A stretch of 64,000 bases of DNA from contig JAFQFV010000035.1 in the NCBI GenBank assembly GCA_017398555.1, forward strand, positions 1 through 64,000. The letters run 5' to 3'. A program made the translations under genes and the position numbers. Under the pieces are notes generated by a model. The model was not told the DNA's origin. It worked only from the letters and a program-made list of their open reading frames with translations, and ran no database searches. This document shows, piece after piece, positions 1 to 8,863 of this stretch. Numbering within the stretch: position 1 is the stretch's first letter; every line of letters begins with the position of its first letter. This stretch comes from Alistipes sp. (GTDB lineage Bacteria > Bacteroidota > Bacteroidia > Bacteroidales > Rikenellaceae).

Positions 1-397
1 ATTGAAAGGGGAAAGGTTTTCGGGCTGAATACTCTCCGTAGGAGGAAGATTCAGTCCAAAACGGCTTGCCGCCCGACCTTTCAACTTTCAAGGGCTGATG
101 TACTACCTTTGCAGACGAGCAAAGGAGATGGGCGAATGACGGAATCGGGAAACTCATAATATCGCAGATTGATGATAGACCAAATTCAAATATTACACTG
201 CAATAATGAAAAACGCACCACCTTTTTGCTCGTTCATAAAAAAGTTGTACCTTTGTTTCAAGATGAGTTGTACATCAATGCAAATCACGCAAGTATGTAG
301 AAATCAGAACAGTTGCCAACTCATTACCTCGTTCTTGAACTTTCCGCATAAACTTTTTATTCTTAGCGGATTATGAGATTATTCCAAAAATATTGAT
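1..397. other. Non-coding leader region with promoter-like boxes
   Basis: No credible coding region is visible before the acyltransferase gene. The stretch holds a nested hairpin (11-82) and two matches to the Bacteroidota -7 box, TACCTTTG, near 105 and 248. The second lies in a short segment where GTTGTAC occurs twice about 24 bases apart. It may be the edge of a mobile or regulatory element whose other half lies outside the window. That is inference. Confidence 0.4.
11..82. other. Nested inverted-repeat structure (possible structured RNA)
   Basis: GAAAGGT (11-17) pairs with ACCTTTC (76-82), CGGGC (21-25) with GCCCG (71-75), CTGAAT (25-30) with ATTCAG (49-54), and CTCC (33-36) with GGAG (41-44). 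The arms nest in order, with a side bulge around 55-70. No T-tract follows, so a simple terminator is unlikely. It could be a leader RNA or the folded end of a mobile element. I do not recognise the family. Confidence 0.4.
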
Positions 398-405
398 TAT
401 CTTTG
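398..405 (+). promoter_or_regulatory. Bacteroidota -7 box for the acyltransferase operon
   Basis: TATCTTTG matches TAnnTTTG exactly and lies 27 bases before the ATG at 433. The longer reading frame that begins with TTG at 403 starts inside this box, which argues for the ATG start. No convincing -33 TTG is seen. Confidence 0.5.
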
Positions 406-432
406 TGGATATTAATACAGACACAACTAACA

Positions 433-1530
433 ATGGAGAACCAGAGAGTTATTTTTCTTGATTATTTGCGCGTGATGGCCTGTTTTATGGTTATGTGGGT
501 GCATGCGTGCGAGCCATTCTATTTGGGTGGTTTAGGTACATATATTGCCAATAGTTATGACGCATTTTGGGTGACTATCTTCGACTCGGCATTGCGTTGC
601 GCGGTACCTCTGTTTATCATGACCTCAAGTTATCTGCTCTTCCCACTCAAGGTTGATACTGCATCGTTTTTCCGTCGTCGTGCAGTACGAATACTCATCC
701 CGCTTGCCGTTTGGAGCCTAATCTATGCGCTTGTGCCGATGTGGGGTTGCAGTGAGGGCTTTGATTGGAAGCAAAACCTTGCAAATCTGACACTTAACTT
801 CAACATGCACTCCGGACATCTCTGGTTTGTCTATATGCTTATCGGTGTCTATATCGCAATGCCGCTCCTCTCGCCGTGGGTTGAGAAGGTCTCAAAGCGT
901 GGCGAACAGATATTCATCGCCGCATGGGGTGTAACGACCCTCGTACCGTTCCTCCATCAGGCAGCGTTGGCTCTGTTCGGCAGGGCTGAGGTCTATGGTG
1001 AGGCAAATTGGAACGAGTTTGGCTCACTCTACTACATCAGCGGCTTTATCGGTTACGTCGTATTGGCCCACTACATCCGCACACACATCGATTGGAGTTG
1101 GAAGAAGACCCTTGCCGTAGCTATCCCGATGTGGGCGGTAGGCTATGCTATTGCTGCGTTATGGTTCTGGTCTCAGATTCCAACAGAATATCCTGTAAAT
1201 GAGCCGATAGATTTGGCTGTACTGATGGAGCAGAGTTGGCGTTTCTGTTCTATTGGCGTAGCGATGACCGCAGTGGCTATCTTCCTTATATTCAAGAAGA
1301 TAAACTGTGCAGGCGCACTCTATCGCATCATAGCTCCAATTTCAAAGGCGAGCTACGGCATCTACCTGATGCATATGTTTGTACTTGTTGCAGTTCTTGC
1401 GGCTGTCTCTGCCTGGGGTCTTGCCACTCCATGGACAATCCTACTCTCAACTGCAATTACCTTTGTAGTATGCTCTGTAGTGGCTGTAATAATCTCTAAA
1501 CTCCCCGGAGGAAAGTACATTGTCGGATAA
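433..1530 (+). CDS. Acyltransferase 3 family membrane protein
   Basis: Integral inner-membrane acyltransferase of the OafA/WecH (AT3) family, 365 residues with about ten hydrophobic segments. Near the N-terminus, FLDYLRVMACFMVMWVHA carries the family's R-x10-H pattern, which includes the catalytic histidine. Members transfer acetyl or succinyl groups to sugars of envelope polysaccharides or peptidoglycan; the substrate here is unknown. The frame extends upstream to a TTG at 403, but that start lies in the promoter, so ATG 433 is chosen. The stop codon overlaps the next start (TAATG), so the M15 peptidase is translationally coupled. Confidence 0.85.
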   Translation: MENQRVIFLDYLRVMACFMVMWVHACEPFYLGGLGTYIANSYDAFWVTIFDSALRCAVPLFIMTSSYLLFPLKVDTASFFRRRAVRILIPLAVWSLIYALVPMWGCSEGFDWKQNLANLTLNFNMHSGHLWFVYMLIGVYIAMPLLSPWVEKVSKRGEQIFIAAWGVTTLVPFLHQAALALFGRAEVYGEANWNEFGSLYYISGFIGYVVLAHYIRTHIDWSWKKTLAVAIPMWAVGYAIAALWFWSQIPTEYPVNEPIDLAVLMEQSWRFCSIGVAMTAVAIFLIFKKINCAGALYRIIAPISKASYGIYLMHMFVLVAVLAAVSAWGLATPWTILLSTAITFVVCSVVAVIISKLPGGKYIVG

Positions 1531-2219
1531 TGAGACGCACGCTCTTTTTGCTCATACTATGCCTTACGCTCCACCTCGCAAGTGGCGAGGAGTGGCGTGC
1601 CGGCACCGAGGTAACTGCTGAAGAGTTAGCAAGTTACGGAGCGGATGGTCTATTCGTTTCAGAGCCTATATCGGATGCTGTATTTACCCGAATGTGGGGC
1701 AAGAGCTACAAGGAGAACTGCACAATTCCTCGCAGCGAGCTGCGCTATATCAAGGCGCTGCACATCACCCTCGATGGCAAGGTTAAGAGGGGAGAGATGG
1801 TGGTTAATCGCGTCATTAGCGACGATATTGTAACTATTCTCCGAGAGCTGTTTAAGGCGGGCTACCCGATAGAGAGAATGGTGCTTGTGGATGAATATAA
1901 TGCTGATGACGAGGCCTCTATGACCGCCAATAACTCATCGGCCTTCAACTACCGCACAACACCGGGAGGCACGCGACTTTCAGCCCATAGCAGAGGTATG
2001 GCTGTGGATATTAACCCGCTCTATAATCCATACGTTAAAGTATTGAGTGACAGGACTATAGTTGCGCCCAAAGCTGCCGCAGAGTATGTAGATCGCAGTG
2101 GGCCATTCCCATATAAAATAGATAGGCACGATATCTGCTGCCGACTATTTCTCAAGCACGGATTTGAGTGGGGCGGCGACTATAAAAGCATAAAGGATTA
2201 TCAACATTTTGAAAAGTAA
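1530..2219 (+). CDS. M15-family peptidase (D-Ala-D-Ala carboxypeptidase-like)
   Basis: Secreted zinc peptidase of 229 residues with a signal peptide (about 1-19). Residues 151-160, SAHSRGMAVD, give the zinc ligands H153 and D160. The C-terminal HFEK supplies the third ligand, H227, after a WGGD segment. This is the VanY/M15 metal site used to cut peptide cross-links of peptidoglycan. The start overlaps the acyltransferase stop by one base. Pairing with an envelope acyltransferase fits a role in cell-wall modification, which is inference. M15 endolysin-type or L,D-type specificity cannot be told apart from sequence. Confidence 0.85.
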   Translation: MRRTLFLLILCLTLHLASGEEWRAGTEVTAEELASYGADGLFVSEPISDAVFTRMWGKSYKENCTIPRSELRYIKALHITLDGKVKRGEMVVNRVISDDIVTILRELFKAGYPIERMVLVDEYNADDEASMTANNSSAFNYRTTPGGTRLSAHSRGMAVDINPLYNPYVKVLSDRTIVAPKAAAEYVDRSGPFPYKIDRHDICCRLFLKHGFEWGGDYKSIKDYQHFEK

Positions 2220-2223
2220 AGAT

Positions 2224-2670
2224 ATGTTAAAGATTGGAGATAAAATGCCTCATTTTGAGGTTGTTAATCAAGATGGCAAGGTTGTCACATCGGAGGAGTT
2301 ATTGGGTCGCAAAACTATCATATATTTCTACCCAAAGGACAACACACGTGGCTGTACAGCAGAGGCTTGCAGTCTTCGCGACAATCACGAGGCTCTTATT
2401 GCAAAGGGCTATAATGTTATCGGTGTAAGCAAAGATAGCGCAGCTTCACACCGCAAATTTATCGACAAATATGAGCTGCCTTTCACTCTGCTTGCCGACA
2501 CAACTACACAGATGCAGCAGGCCTTTGGTGTTTGGGGCGAGAAGTCTATGTATGGTCGCAAATATATGGGTACTATGCGCCGCACATTCATCTTTGACGA
2601 GGCGGGAATCCTGACCGAAATCATCGAAAAAGTCGATACCAAAAACCACGCAGCACAGATACTCAAGTAA
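2224..2670 (+). CDS. bcp: Thioredoxin-dependent thiol peroxidase (Bcp/PrxQ)
   Basis: Cytoplasmic peroxiredoxin of the PrxQ/Bcp class that reduces hydroperoxides with electrons from thioredoxin. The 148-residue protein has the expected length. TRGCTAEAC holds the peroxidatic C44 and the resolving C49 five residues on, the spacing seen in atypical two-Cys Bcp. An upstream in-frame start at 2209 would overlap the M15 gene by 11 bases; ATG 2224, four bases after the previous stop, gives the standard N-terminus. It is the last gene of the operon, ahead of a strong terminator. trxA, the likely electron donor, lies close by in convergent orientation. Confidence 0.93.
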   Translation: MLKIGDKMPHFEVVNQDGKVVTSEELLGRKTIIYFYPKDNTRGCTAEACSLRDNHEALIAKGYNVIGVSKDSAASHRKFIDKYELPFTLLADTTTQMQQAFGVWGEKSMYGRKYMGTMRRTFIFDEAGILTEIIEKVDTKNHAAQILK

Positions 2671-2697
2671 AAAAACAGACCCGAAGGTCTGTTTTTT
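2671..2697 (+). terminator. Rho-independent terminator after bcp
   Basis: The stem CAGACC/GGTCTG with loop CGAA is extended by A/T pairs on both sides and ends in a T-run. It begins directly after the bcp stop codon and ends the forward operon. Confidence 0.9.
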
Positions 2698-2708
2698 ATT
2701 TCTCTTTA

Positions 2709-2878
2709 CACCGTTTTATCATCAAAGTCTGCACTCCGATCCCTCTGTGCACTCATTTGTCGTCAAAAGGTAGTAGTAGGTGCATATCGTGAAAAATCCC
2801 CAGATGGGACATACTCTGCGTATTTCCCATTCGGGGAGTTAAGGGATATGCAGCTAATGCTGCCTTTTCACGGCAAAT
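2709..2878. repeat. Interspersed intergenic element, copy A
   Basis: This 170-bp stretch begins with CACCGTTTTATCATCA and ends with a 29-base block (2850-2878) found identically at 37957-37985, where the matching left end is CACCGTTTTATCGTCA. Between the ends lies a long imperfect hairpin (2798-2836): CCCC and ATGGGA arms with an inner ATAC/GTAT stem. The interior differs from copy B, but both have a hairpin just before the shared block. Both copies sit immediately 3' of a reverse-strand gene (here trxA). It could be a REP-like or non-autonomous mobile unit. Confidence 0.6.
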
Positions 2879-2889
2879 GCCGCGATAAA

Positions 2890-3204
2890 TTACAGGAGGG
2901 CATCAATCTTCGCCTGCAAATCATTCTTCGAAATTGCGCCTACGTGCTTATCAACAACCTGACCACCCTTGATAAATACGAGGGTAGGGATGTTACGAAC
3001 GCGGTAGAGAGCAACTACATCATCAGAGCTATCAACATCGCACTTACCGATGTTTACGCGATCTGCATACTCCTCAGCCAACTCCTCCACGATTGGAGCG
3101 ATAGTGCGGCAAGGGCCACACCACTCTGCCCAGAAATCAATAACCAAAGGCTTGGACTCAGCTACCAATGCCTCATAATTCTCATTTGTAATGTTAAGTG
3201 CCAT
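2890..3204 (-). CDS. trxA: Thioredoxin
   Basis: Small cytoplasmic dithiol carrier of 104 residues. The WCGPC active site gives C29 and C32, and IPT before the last strands is the cis-proline loop. The length and fold pattern are those of classical TrxA. It lies 30 bases downstream of dnaE on the same strand and may share its transcript. It can supply electrons to Bcp and other thiol enzymes in the cell. Confidence 0.95.
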   Translation of the reverse strand: MALNITNENYEALVAESKPLVIDFWAEWCGPCRTIAPIVEELAEEYADRVNIGKCDVDSSDDVVALYRVRNIPTLVFIKGGQVVDKHVGAISKNDLQAKIDALL

Positions 3205-3234
3205 AATAGTTTATTATTTAAGTGTTTATAATGA

Positions 3235-6200
3235 TTATATCAATGTGTACTTTATCTCATTTTTATCCAAGAATCGTCTTAACTCATCGCTAAAAGTCAC
3301 TCGACGTTTCTTTGTGTGCATATTCACGCCCACACCCTCCACTGGGTCATAAATCGAGAAGTGTAGCGGTGTTTTACCCTTCGACTGCTTAACAACTTCC
3401 GTAAGCTCGGCTATAAAGTCAGGCGTAAGGGTTGTAACATCTATCCAGAGTGTAATCTGCTTCAAGTTCTCAACCACATCGGCGAGCTGAGTTATCGAAC
3501 TGATATTAAAGTAGTTACGCACTATCGGATTCTGCTTGTGAACATCATCCTTATTAAATGTAGTAAACTGCTTAACCTCACCACGAATCAGCAGATAGTA
3601 GTCCGGATGCAGGAAGTTCCTAAATCGCTCAAAATCCTTACGGCGCAACCAGAACTCATACTTATCCGAGTAGTCCTCCACTCCCAAAATACCATACTGC
3701 GACTTACCGTCTGCCGTTGTCTTCTCCTCGCCGGACACCGTTACGCAGGCTATAGCAAGCTCCTTACCAACATGGTCCTCGATATGGTTCAAATCTATCA
3801 GCGTAGCGTTACAGAGTCTATCGATAATAGGCTTGTAGTCATCAAGTGGATGAGAAGAGAGGTAGAGGCCGACAACCTCTCGCTCCTTTCCTAATCGTTT
3901 CAGTGTGCTCCACTCCTCGCATACAGGCGGATTTGGACGCTGAATAACGCTACCGCCGCCACCACCAAACATACCGAAGAGGCTTTGCTGTGCATTCTGT
4001 CGCTCCTCAATCTGTCGCTGGCCATACTTTACAAGCTGCTCAAGGAAGGTTACTGACGAATCCTTACTCTCCGGAGCAAAAAACTTACAACGTGAGAATG
4101 TTGCGATAGAGTCAAAGCCACCTGCATAGGCGATACTCTCAAGACATTTACGATTGACTACCGAGTAATTTACACGCTCAAAGAAGTCGTACATATCCTT
4201 ATACGGACCATTCTTCTCGCGCTCGGAGATAATCGACATCGCTGCAGCCTCGCCAACGCCCTTAATCGCACCAAGACCAAAGCGGATATCGCCATTGCGG
4301 TTTGATGAGAAGTTAAGCATAGACTCGTTCACATCAGGGCTGAGCACCTTAATACCCATCTGCTGACACTCGTTCATATATGCAGTCAGGGTAGTGATAT
4401 CGTTCAGGTTACTGCTGAGCAATGCCGCCATATACTCTGACGGATAGTTTGCCTTCAGATATGCGGTCTGGTATGCCACCCAAGAGTAGCATGTTGCGTG
4501 CGACTTATTGAAGGCGTAAGATGCAAACTTCTCCCAATCCGCCCAAATCTTCTCAAGCACATCCTTGTCGTGGCCATTTTTGATACCACCCTTGATAAAC
4601 TTTGGCTTAAGAGCATCCAGCTTATCCTTGAGCTTCTTACCCATCGCCTTACGCAGAGTATCGGACTCTCCACGGGTAAAGTCGGCAAGCAGACGCGAGA
4701 GAAGCATCACCTGCTCCTGATAGACCGTAATACCGTAAGTATCTTTTAGATACTTCTCCATTATCGGAATATCATAAACAATCGGCTTGCGACCCTGCTT
4801 ACGGTCGATAAAGTCAGGGATATAATCCATTGGGCCCGGACGATAGAGGGCATTCATCGCAATAAGGTCCTCAAAGACACTCGGTTGGAGCTCTCTCAGA
4901 TACTTCTGCATACCCGGCGACTCAAACTGGAACGTACCGACAGTGTGACCCTCGCAGTAGAGACGATATGTCGCAGGGTCATCAATAGGGATATTATCCA
5001 CATCGACCTCTACGCCCTTAATACGGCGGATATTCTCCACCGCATCCTTCATAATGGTAAGGTTCTTCAGACCGAGGAAGTCCATCTTAATCAGACCTGT
5101 ATCCTCAATCACAGAGCCCTCATACTGGGTTACCAGCATCTTCTCTCCCGTCTCTTTATCATCGGCTGTAGATACAGGTACCCAATCGGTAATATCGTCA
5201 CGACAGATAATCGTTCCACAGGCGTGTACGCCCGTACCACGAACATTACCCTCCAACTTGCGGGCATACTTGATTGTGTCGCGAAGTATCGGATTGTCAG
5301 AGTTCTCTGCAGCCTGCAACTCAGCCACGTGGGCAATAGAGTTGGCAAGATTGACCTTTAGCTGCTTATCTTTATTCTTTGGGTCAGGAATACGCGCAGG
5401 GATGAGCTTACAGAGGCGATCTGCCTCGGCAAGTGGCAGTTGCTGCACTCGAGCAACATCCTTCAGTGCCATCTTGGTAGCCATAGTACCGTATGTGATA
5501 ATATGTGCCACCTTCTCCTTACCATACTTATTTGTCACCCACTCAAGCACTCGACCTCGACCCTCATCATCAAAGTCGATATCGATATCGGGCAGTGAGA
5601 TACGATCCGGATTGAGGAATCGCTCAAACAGCAGGTCATACTTAATAGGGTCAATCTGCGTAATACCAAGACAATAAGCCACCGCAGAGCCCGCCGCAGA
5701 ACCACGACCGGGGCCTACCCAAACACCGAGCTTCTCGCGCGCAGCTGCGATAAAATCCTGCACAATAAGGAAGTAACCCGGAAAACCCATCGTCTTCATA
5801 ATATGCAACTCGAACTTCAGTCGCTCGGCTGTCTCGGCATCCAATGGGTCGCCATAACGCTTCTTGGCGCCAATCATCGTAAGGTGCGCAAGATAGTCAG
5901 CCTCAAACTTTATTCGATAGAGTCTATCGTAGCCACCGAGCTTTTTAATCTTCTTCTCGGCATCCTCGGCGGACATAATTACATTGCCATTCTCGTCACG
6001 AGTAAACTCATCGAACAGATCCTGCTCAGAAAGACGTGCGCGATACTCCTCCTCCGTACCGAACTCGGCAGGAATATCGAACATCGGCATAATAGGGTCG
6101 TGGTCGATAGAGTAGCTCTCTACCTTATCGCAAATCTCAACCGTATTTGTCAGCGACTGAGGTACATCTGCAAAAATCTCGCCCATCTCGGCACGTGACT

Positions 6201-7251
6201 TCATCCACTCCTGCTTGGAGTAGAGCAGACGGTCAGGGCTATCAAAATCGTGACGCGAGTTGATAGTAATAAGACGGTCGTGCGCCTCTGCATCATCCTC
6301 CTCGACAAAGTGCACGTCGTTTGTAGCCACCAACTTGATATTATGCTTCTCGGCAAGGGCTATCAGCTGCTCATTTACACGACACTGCAACTTATATGTC
6401 TCGTGATTTGCGCGCTCTACAGTCGCCTTATGACGCTGCAACTCAAGGTAATAATCCTCACCAAAGAGCTCCTTATGCCACAATATAGCCTTCTCGGCAT
6501 CATCTATACGACCGGCAAGAATAAGTTTCGGTATCTCACCACCAATACAAGCCGAACAGCAGATAAGACCCTCATGGTAGCGCTCCAGCTCCTTATGGTC
6601 AGTTCGCGGACGGTTGTAGAAACCATCAGTCCAAGCACGTGAGACAATCTTTATAAGGTTTTTGTAACCCTTCAAATTCTTGGCAAGCAGGATAAGGTGC
6701 CAACCACCAATATCACTCTTTACCTCTTTGCGCTTAAGGTGGAGCGACTCGCGAGCCACATAGACCTCACAACCGATAATAGGCTTAAAATCAGGAACCG
6801 CCGAGAGCTCATCCACAATCTGATTTGCCTTCTCGACGCTATAACCGAACTCCTTACCCATAGACTCGACACGCGAGAGGGTAGCCTTGAGTTTGAGAAG
6901 CTCCTCGTTATCCTCCATCGAATAGACCTTAGCAGAGTCTATCTGTGCCTGTTTCTGCTCAATAGAGGCCTTAAGCTCTGCAATGTACTGCTCGGTATCG
7001 GAATGGTGTTCCAACAGAGTTACCAACTCGTCACGCAGTTTGGTCAGAGATTTAAGAGTATCTCGCTTCTGACCATTCTTCTTCTTTACATAGTTCCAGA
7101 ACTCTTTGATACCAAACATATTACCGTGGTCGGTCACAGCAATACCGGGCATACCATCCTTAATCGCCTTATCGACAAGACGAGGGATGCTCGCCTGACC
7201 ATCGAGCAGTGAATATTGAGTATGTACGTGAAGGTGTACGAAGTTGTGCAT
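3235..7251 (-). CDS. dnaE: DNA polymerase III alpha subunit
   Basis: Replicative polymerase of the C family, 1338 residues. The N-terminal PHP domain starts with HLHVHTQYSLLDG. The catalytic motif PDIDIDF lies near residue 554, with the aspartates that bind the metal ions. Fingers, helix-hairpin-helix and OB-fold regions follow, and a PolC-type exonuclease is absent. Residues about 60-155 are an inserted, charged, coiled-coil-like segment splitting the PHP core between the KKKNG and FKPIIGCE strands; E. coli DnaE has no such insert. I believe related Bacteroidota enzymes carry something similar. A -7 box at 7324-7331 lies upstream. Confidence 0.97.
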   Translation of the reverse strand: MHNFVHLHVHTQYSLLDGQASIPRLVDKAIKDGMPGIAVTDHGNMFGIKEFWNYVKKKNGQKRDTLKSLTKLRDELVTLLEHHSDTEQYIAELKASIEQKQAQIDSAKVYSMEDNEELLKLKATLSRVESMGKEFGYSVEKANQIVDELSAVPDFKPIIGCEVYVARESLHLKRKEVKSDIGGWHLILLAKNLKGYKNLIKIVSRAWTDGFYNRPRTDHKELERYHEGLICCSACIGGEIPKLILAGRIDDAEKAILWHKELFGEDYYLELQRHKATVERANHETYKLQCRVNEQLIALAEKHNIKLVATNDVHFVEEDDAEAHDRLITINSRHDFDSPDRLLYSKQEWMKSRAEMGEIFADVPQSLTNTVEICDKVESYSIDHDPIMPMFDIPAEFGTEEEYRARLSEQDLFDEFTRDENGNVIMSAEDAEKKIKKLGGYDRLYRIKFEADYLAHLTMIGAKKRYGDPLDAETAERLKFELHIMKTMGFPGYFLIVQDFIAAAREKLGVWVGPGRGSAAGSAVAYCLGITQIDPIKYDLLFERFLNPDRISLPDIDIDFDDEGRGRVLEWVTNKYGKEKVAHIITYGTMATKMALKDVARVQQLPLAEADRLCKLIPARIPDPKNKDKQLKVNLANSIAHVAELQAAENSDNPILRDTIKYARKLEGNVRGTGVHACGTIICRDDITDWVPVSTADDKETGEKMLVTQYEGSVIEDTGLIKMDFLGLKNLTIMKDAVENIRRIKGVEVDVDNIPIDDPATYRLYCEGHTVGTFQFESPGMQKYLRELQPSVFEDLIAMNALYRPGPMDYIPDFIDRKQGRKPIVYDIPIMEKYLKDTYGITVYQEQVMLLSRLLADFTRGESDTLRKAMGKKLKDKLDALKPKFIKGGIKNGHDKDVLEKIWADWEKFASYAFNKSHATCYSWVAYQTAYLKANYPSEYMAALLSSNLNDITTLTAYMNECQQMGIKVLSPDVNESMLNFSSNRNGDIRFGLGAIKGVGEAAAMSIISEREKNGPYKDMYDFFERVNYSVVNRKCLESIAYAGGFDSIATFSRCKFFAPESKDSSVTFLEQLVKYGQRQIEERQNAQQSLFGMFGGGGGSVIQRPNPPVCEEWSTLKRLGKEREVVGLYLSSHPLDDYKPIIDRLCNATLIDLNHIEDHVGKELAIACVTVSGEEKTTADGKSQYGILGVEDYSDKYEFWLRRKDFERFRNFLHPDYYLLIRGEVKQFTTFNKDDVHKQNPIVRNYFNISSITQLADVVENLKQITLWIDVTTLTPDFIAELTEVVKQSKGKTPLHFSIYDPVEGVGVNMHTKKRRVTFSDELRRFLDKNEIKYTLI

Positions 7252-7283
7252 AGTCTGTTATATAGTAATTATCTGTCACTCAA

Positions 7284-7331
7284 GGTGTTAATTTAGCACC
7301 GGCGACACTATCCATATTTGTTACAAATATA
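7284..7331. promoter_or_regulatory. Dyad symmetries and dnaE -7 box in the divergent region
   Basis: Two palindromes lie between dnaE and the DUF2007 gene. GGTGTTAATTTAGCACC (7284-7300) is near-perfect, and ATATTTGTTACAAATAT (7314-7330) is a perfect 17-bp dyad. The reverse strand of the second provides a TATATTTG -7 box (7324-7331) pointing at dnaE. These could be operators, but the regulator is unknown. Confidence 0.45.
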
Positions 7332-7372
7332 GGATTTTTTATGGAAAATGAAAAGATTTTTGGCAAGAATAT

Positions 7373-7402
7373 TGCAACTTTTCGATAAAATCACTAAATT
7401 TG
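7373..7402 (+). promoter_or_regulatory. Promoter of the DUF2007 gene
   Basis: TTG at 7373-7375 and TAAATTTG at 7395-7402 are separated by 19 bases, matching the Bacteroidota -33/-7 pattern. The ATG at 7429 follows 26 bases later. Confidence 0.55.
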
Positions 7403-7428
7403 AGAAACAAACCAAAAACCATAATCTT

Positions 7429-7638
7429 ATGCAGACACAGGAATTGGTTGTAATCGCCGAATACAACTCATATTTAGAGGCAGAGATGGCGAAGAGTATC
7501 GTGGCAAGCGCCGGTATTCACGCAGAGATTAGAAACGAGTACATGTCAACCGCCTATGCTGTTGCCATACCGCCGCAATTGCTCGTTCCTTATGACGATG
7601 CAGAGCAGGCAAAGACACTTCTGCGACTGCACCCATAG
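7429..7638 (+). CDS. DUF2007-type small protein
   Basis: A 69-residue cytoplasmic protein resembling the DUF2007 (putative signal-transducing) family: a short beta-alpha-beta fold starting QELVVIAEYNSYLEAEMAKS. Small members of this family recur in Bacteroidota; their function is not established. An upstream in-frame ATG at 7348 would add 27 basic residues encoded across the promoter, so ATG 7429 is preferred. It ends six bases from the convergent aroE stop. Confidence 0.7.
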   Translation: MQTQELVVIAEYNSYLEAEMAKSIVASAGIHAEIRNEYMSTAYAVAIPPQLLVPYDDAEQAKTLLRLHP

Positions 7639-7644
7639 CCCATC

Positions 7645-8364
7645 CTATCTATTCCAAATCTTCCAAGAGGCCTCCGCTTGACGACGAAACATCTTGTCGC
7701 CACCTATTACTATTGCGCCACGCTGTTCTCCTCGCTTGAGAAAGAGGGTTTTAGAGGGATTGTATATCAAATCAAAGAGGATATGCTTTGAAGTCAAGGC
7801 GTGATAAGGTAGCTCGGGAGCCTCGTCAGTATGTGGAAACATTCCAACAGGTGTTGCATTGACAATCAGTGTTGTAGATGCGATTACCTCATCCGTTACT
7901 TTATCATAAGTAATTCTATTCTCGCCCGCTGTACGCGACACCAAAGTAACCTCCATGCCCAACTGCTCAAGCACAAACTGCACCGCAGCTGCAGCGCCTC
8001 CCGTACCCAAAATAAGTGCTTTACAACCCGCCAAATCGTACTCCGACAAAGTTGCACGAATACCCACAACATCAGTATTATAGCCGTGCATAGCGCCGTT
8101 ACTATCAATCTTTACACAATTCACCGCACCGACCTTTGCAGCCTCCTCGCTAACAGATGCAAGATAGGGTAGTATCTGCTTTTTGTATGGTATTGTAACA
8201 TTAAATCCTGAGAGTTTCGCACGCAGACCCTCCACCTGCTCTATATGTTGAAGTTCATAGAGCTGATACTCTGCATCAATACCCTCTACGGCAAACTTCT
8301 CGGCAAAGTAACTTGCAGATGCCGAGTGTCCCAACGGACAACCTATAAGACCATACTGTTTCAT
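7645..8364 (-). CDS. aroE: Shikimate dehydrogenase
   Basis: NADPH-dependent reduction of 3-dehydroshikimate to shikimate in aromatic amino-acid and chorismate synthesis. GCPLGHSAS (8-16) is the substrate-binding start, NVTIPYKK (55-62) holds the catalytic lysine, D98 is in NTD, and GTGGAA (120-125) is the nucleotide loop. At 239 residues it is shorter than E. coli AroE, as I would expect for Bacteroidota. It is followed by no obvious partner and appears monocistronic or downstream of the PUR-like gene. Confidence 0.93.
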   Translation of the reverse strand: MKQYGLIGCPLGHSASASYFAEKFAVEGIDAEYQLYELQHIEQVEGLRAKLSGFNVTIPYKKQILPYLASVSEEAAKVGAVNCVKIDSNGAMHGYNTDVVGIRATLSEYDLAGCKALILGTGGAAAAVQFVLEQLGMEVTLVSRTAGENRITYDKVTDEVIASTTLIVNATPVGMFPHTDEAPELPYHALTSKHILFDLIYNPSKTLFLKRGEQRGAIVIGGDKMFRRQAEASWKIWNR

Positions 8365-8421
8365 AATAAAAAAATGCGATACAGGTATCCGTATCGCACA
8401 AAGACTCTATAAGTGCAAATA

Positions 8422-8712
8422 CTACTCCTCAAAAAATTCGGGTTTCTGAGCCTTAATAAACTCTATAACCTCGGCAAGTCCATCTGTAAACTTCGCAAAA
8501 TCCTCCTTATATAGAAAGATTTTATGGCGATCAAATGTCGGCGTACCATCCGGACGGCTAACCTTTCGTGACTCGGTAATGGTCAGAAAGTAGTCGCCTC
8601 CACGAGTAGCCTTAACATCGAAGAAGTAGGTTCTTCGACCGGCCTTTATCGACTTGGAGAGAATCTGAGCTTCGTAATCATCCCCCTCAAGCTGGTGTGT
8701 TAATGATGTCAT
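8422..8712 (-). CDS. DUF3276 PUR-domain-like protein
   Basis: A 96-residue cytoplasmic protein with the pattern of the DUF3276 family, related to the PUR-alpha single-stranded nucleic-acid-binding fold: ILSKSIKAGRRTYFFDVKAT, then GGDYFLTITESRK and a C-terminal helix ending in acidic residues. Such proteins are near-universal in Bacteroidota and probably bind DNA or RNA, but the role is not settled. A promoter with both boxes is visible upstream (8757-8785). Confidence 0.8.
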   Translation of the reverse strand: MTSLTHQLEGDDYEAQILSKSIKAGRRTYFFDVKATRGGDYFLTITESRKVSRPDGTPTFDRHKIFLYKEDFAKFTDGLAEVIEFIKAQKPEFFEE

Positions 8713-8756
8713 CCTAATAATAATATAATATATATGTGTGTGTGTTGTGTAAGGTG

Positions 8757-8785
8757 CAAATTTAACATTTTTTATCGAATTACAA
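8757..8785 (-). promoter_or_regulatory. Promoter of the DUF3276 gene
   Basis: On the reverse strand TTG (8783-8785) precedes TAAATTTG (8757-8764) with 18 bases between. About 44 bases separate the -7 box from the start codon. Confidence 0.55.
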
Positions 8786-8863
8786 AAGAGAGATGGATAT
8801 TTTCAGCCAAAAAAATAGTCGAGAACTAACCATTCCCGACTATCATACACCTTTTACCGGTAA

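Noticed and set aside
403-432. TTG start giving ten more residues to the acyltransferase
   Set aside because: The start falls inside the -7 box TATCTTTG; ATG 433 gives the standard N-terminus.
5054-5677. A 207-codon forward frame inside dnaE
   Set aside because: Antisense to a highly conserved polymerase region, with Ser/Arg-rich shadow composition.
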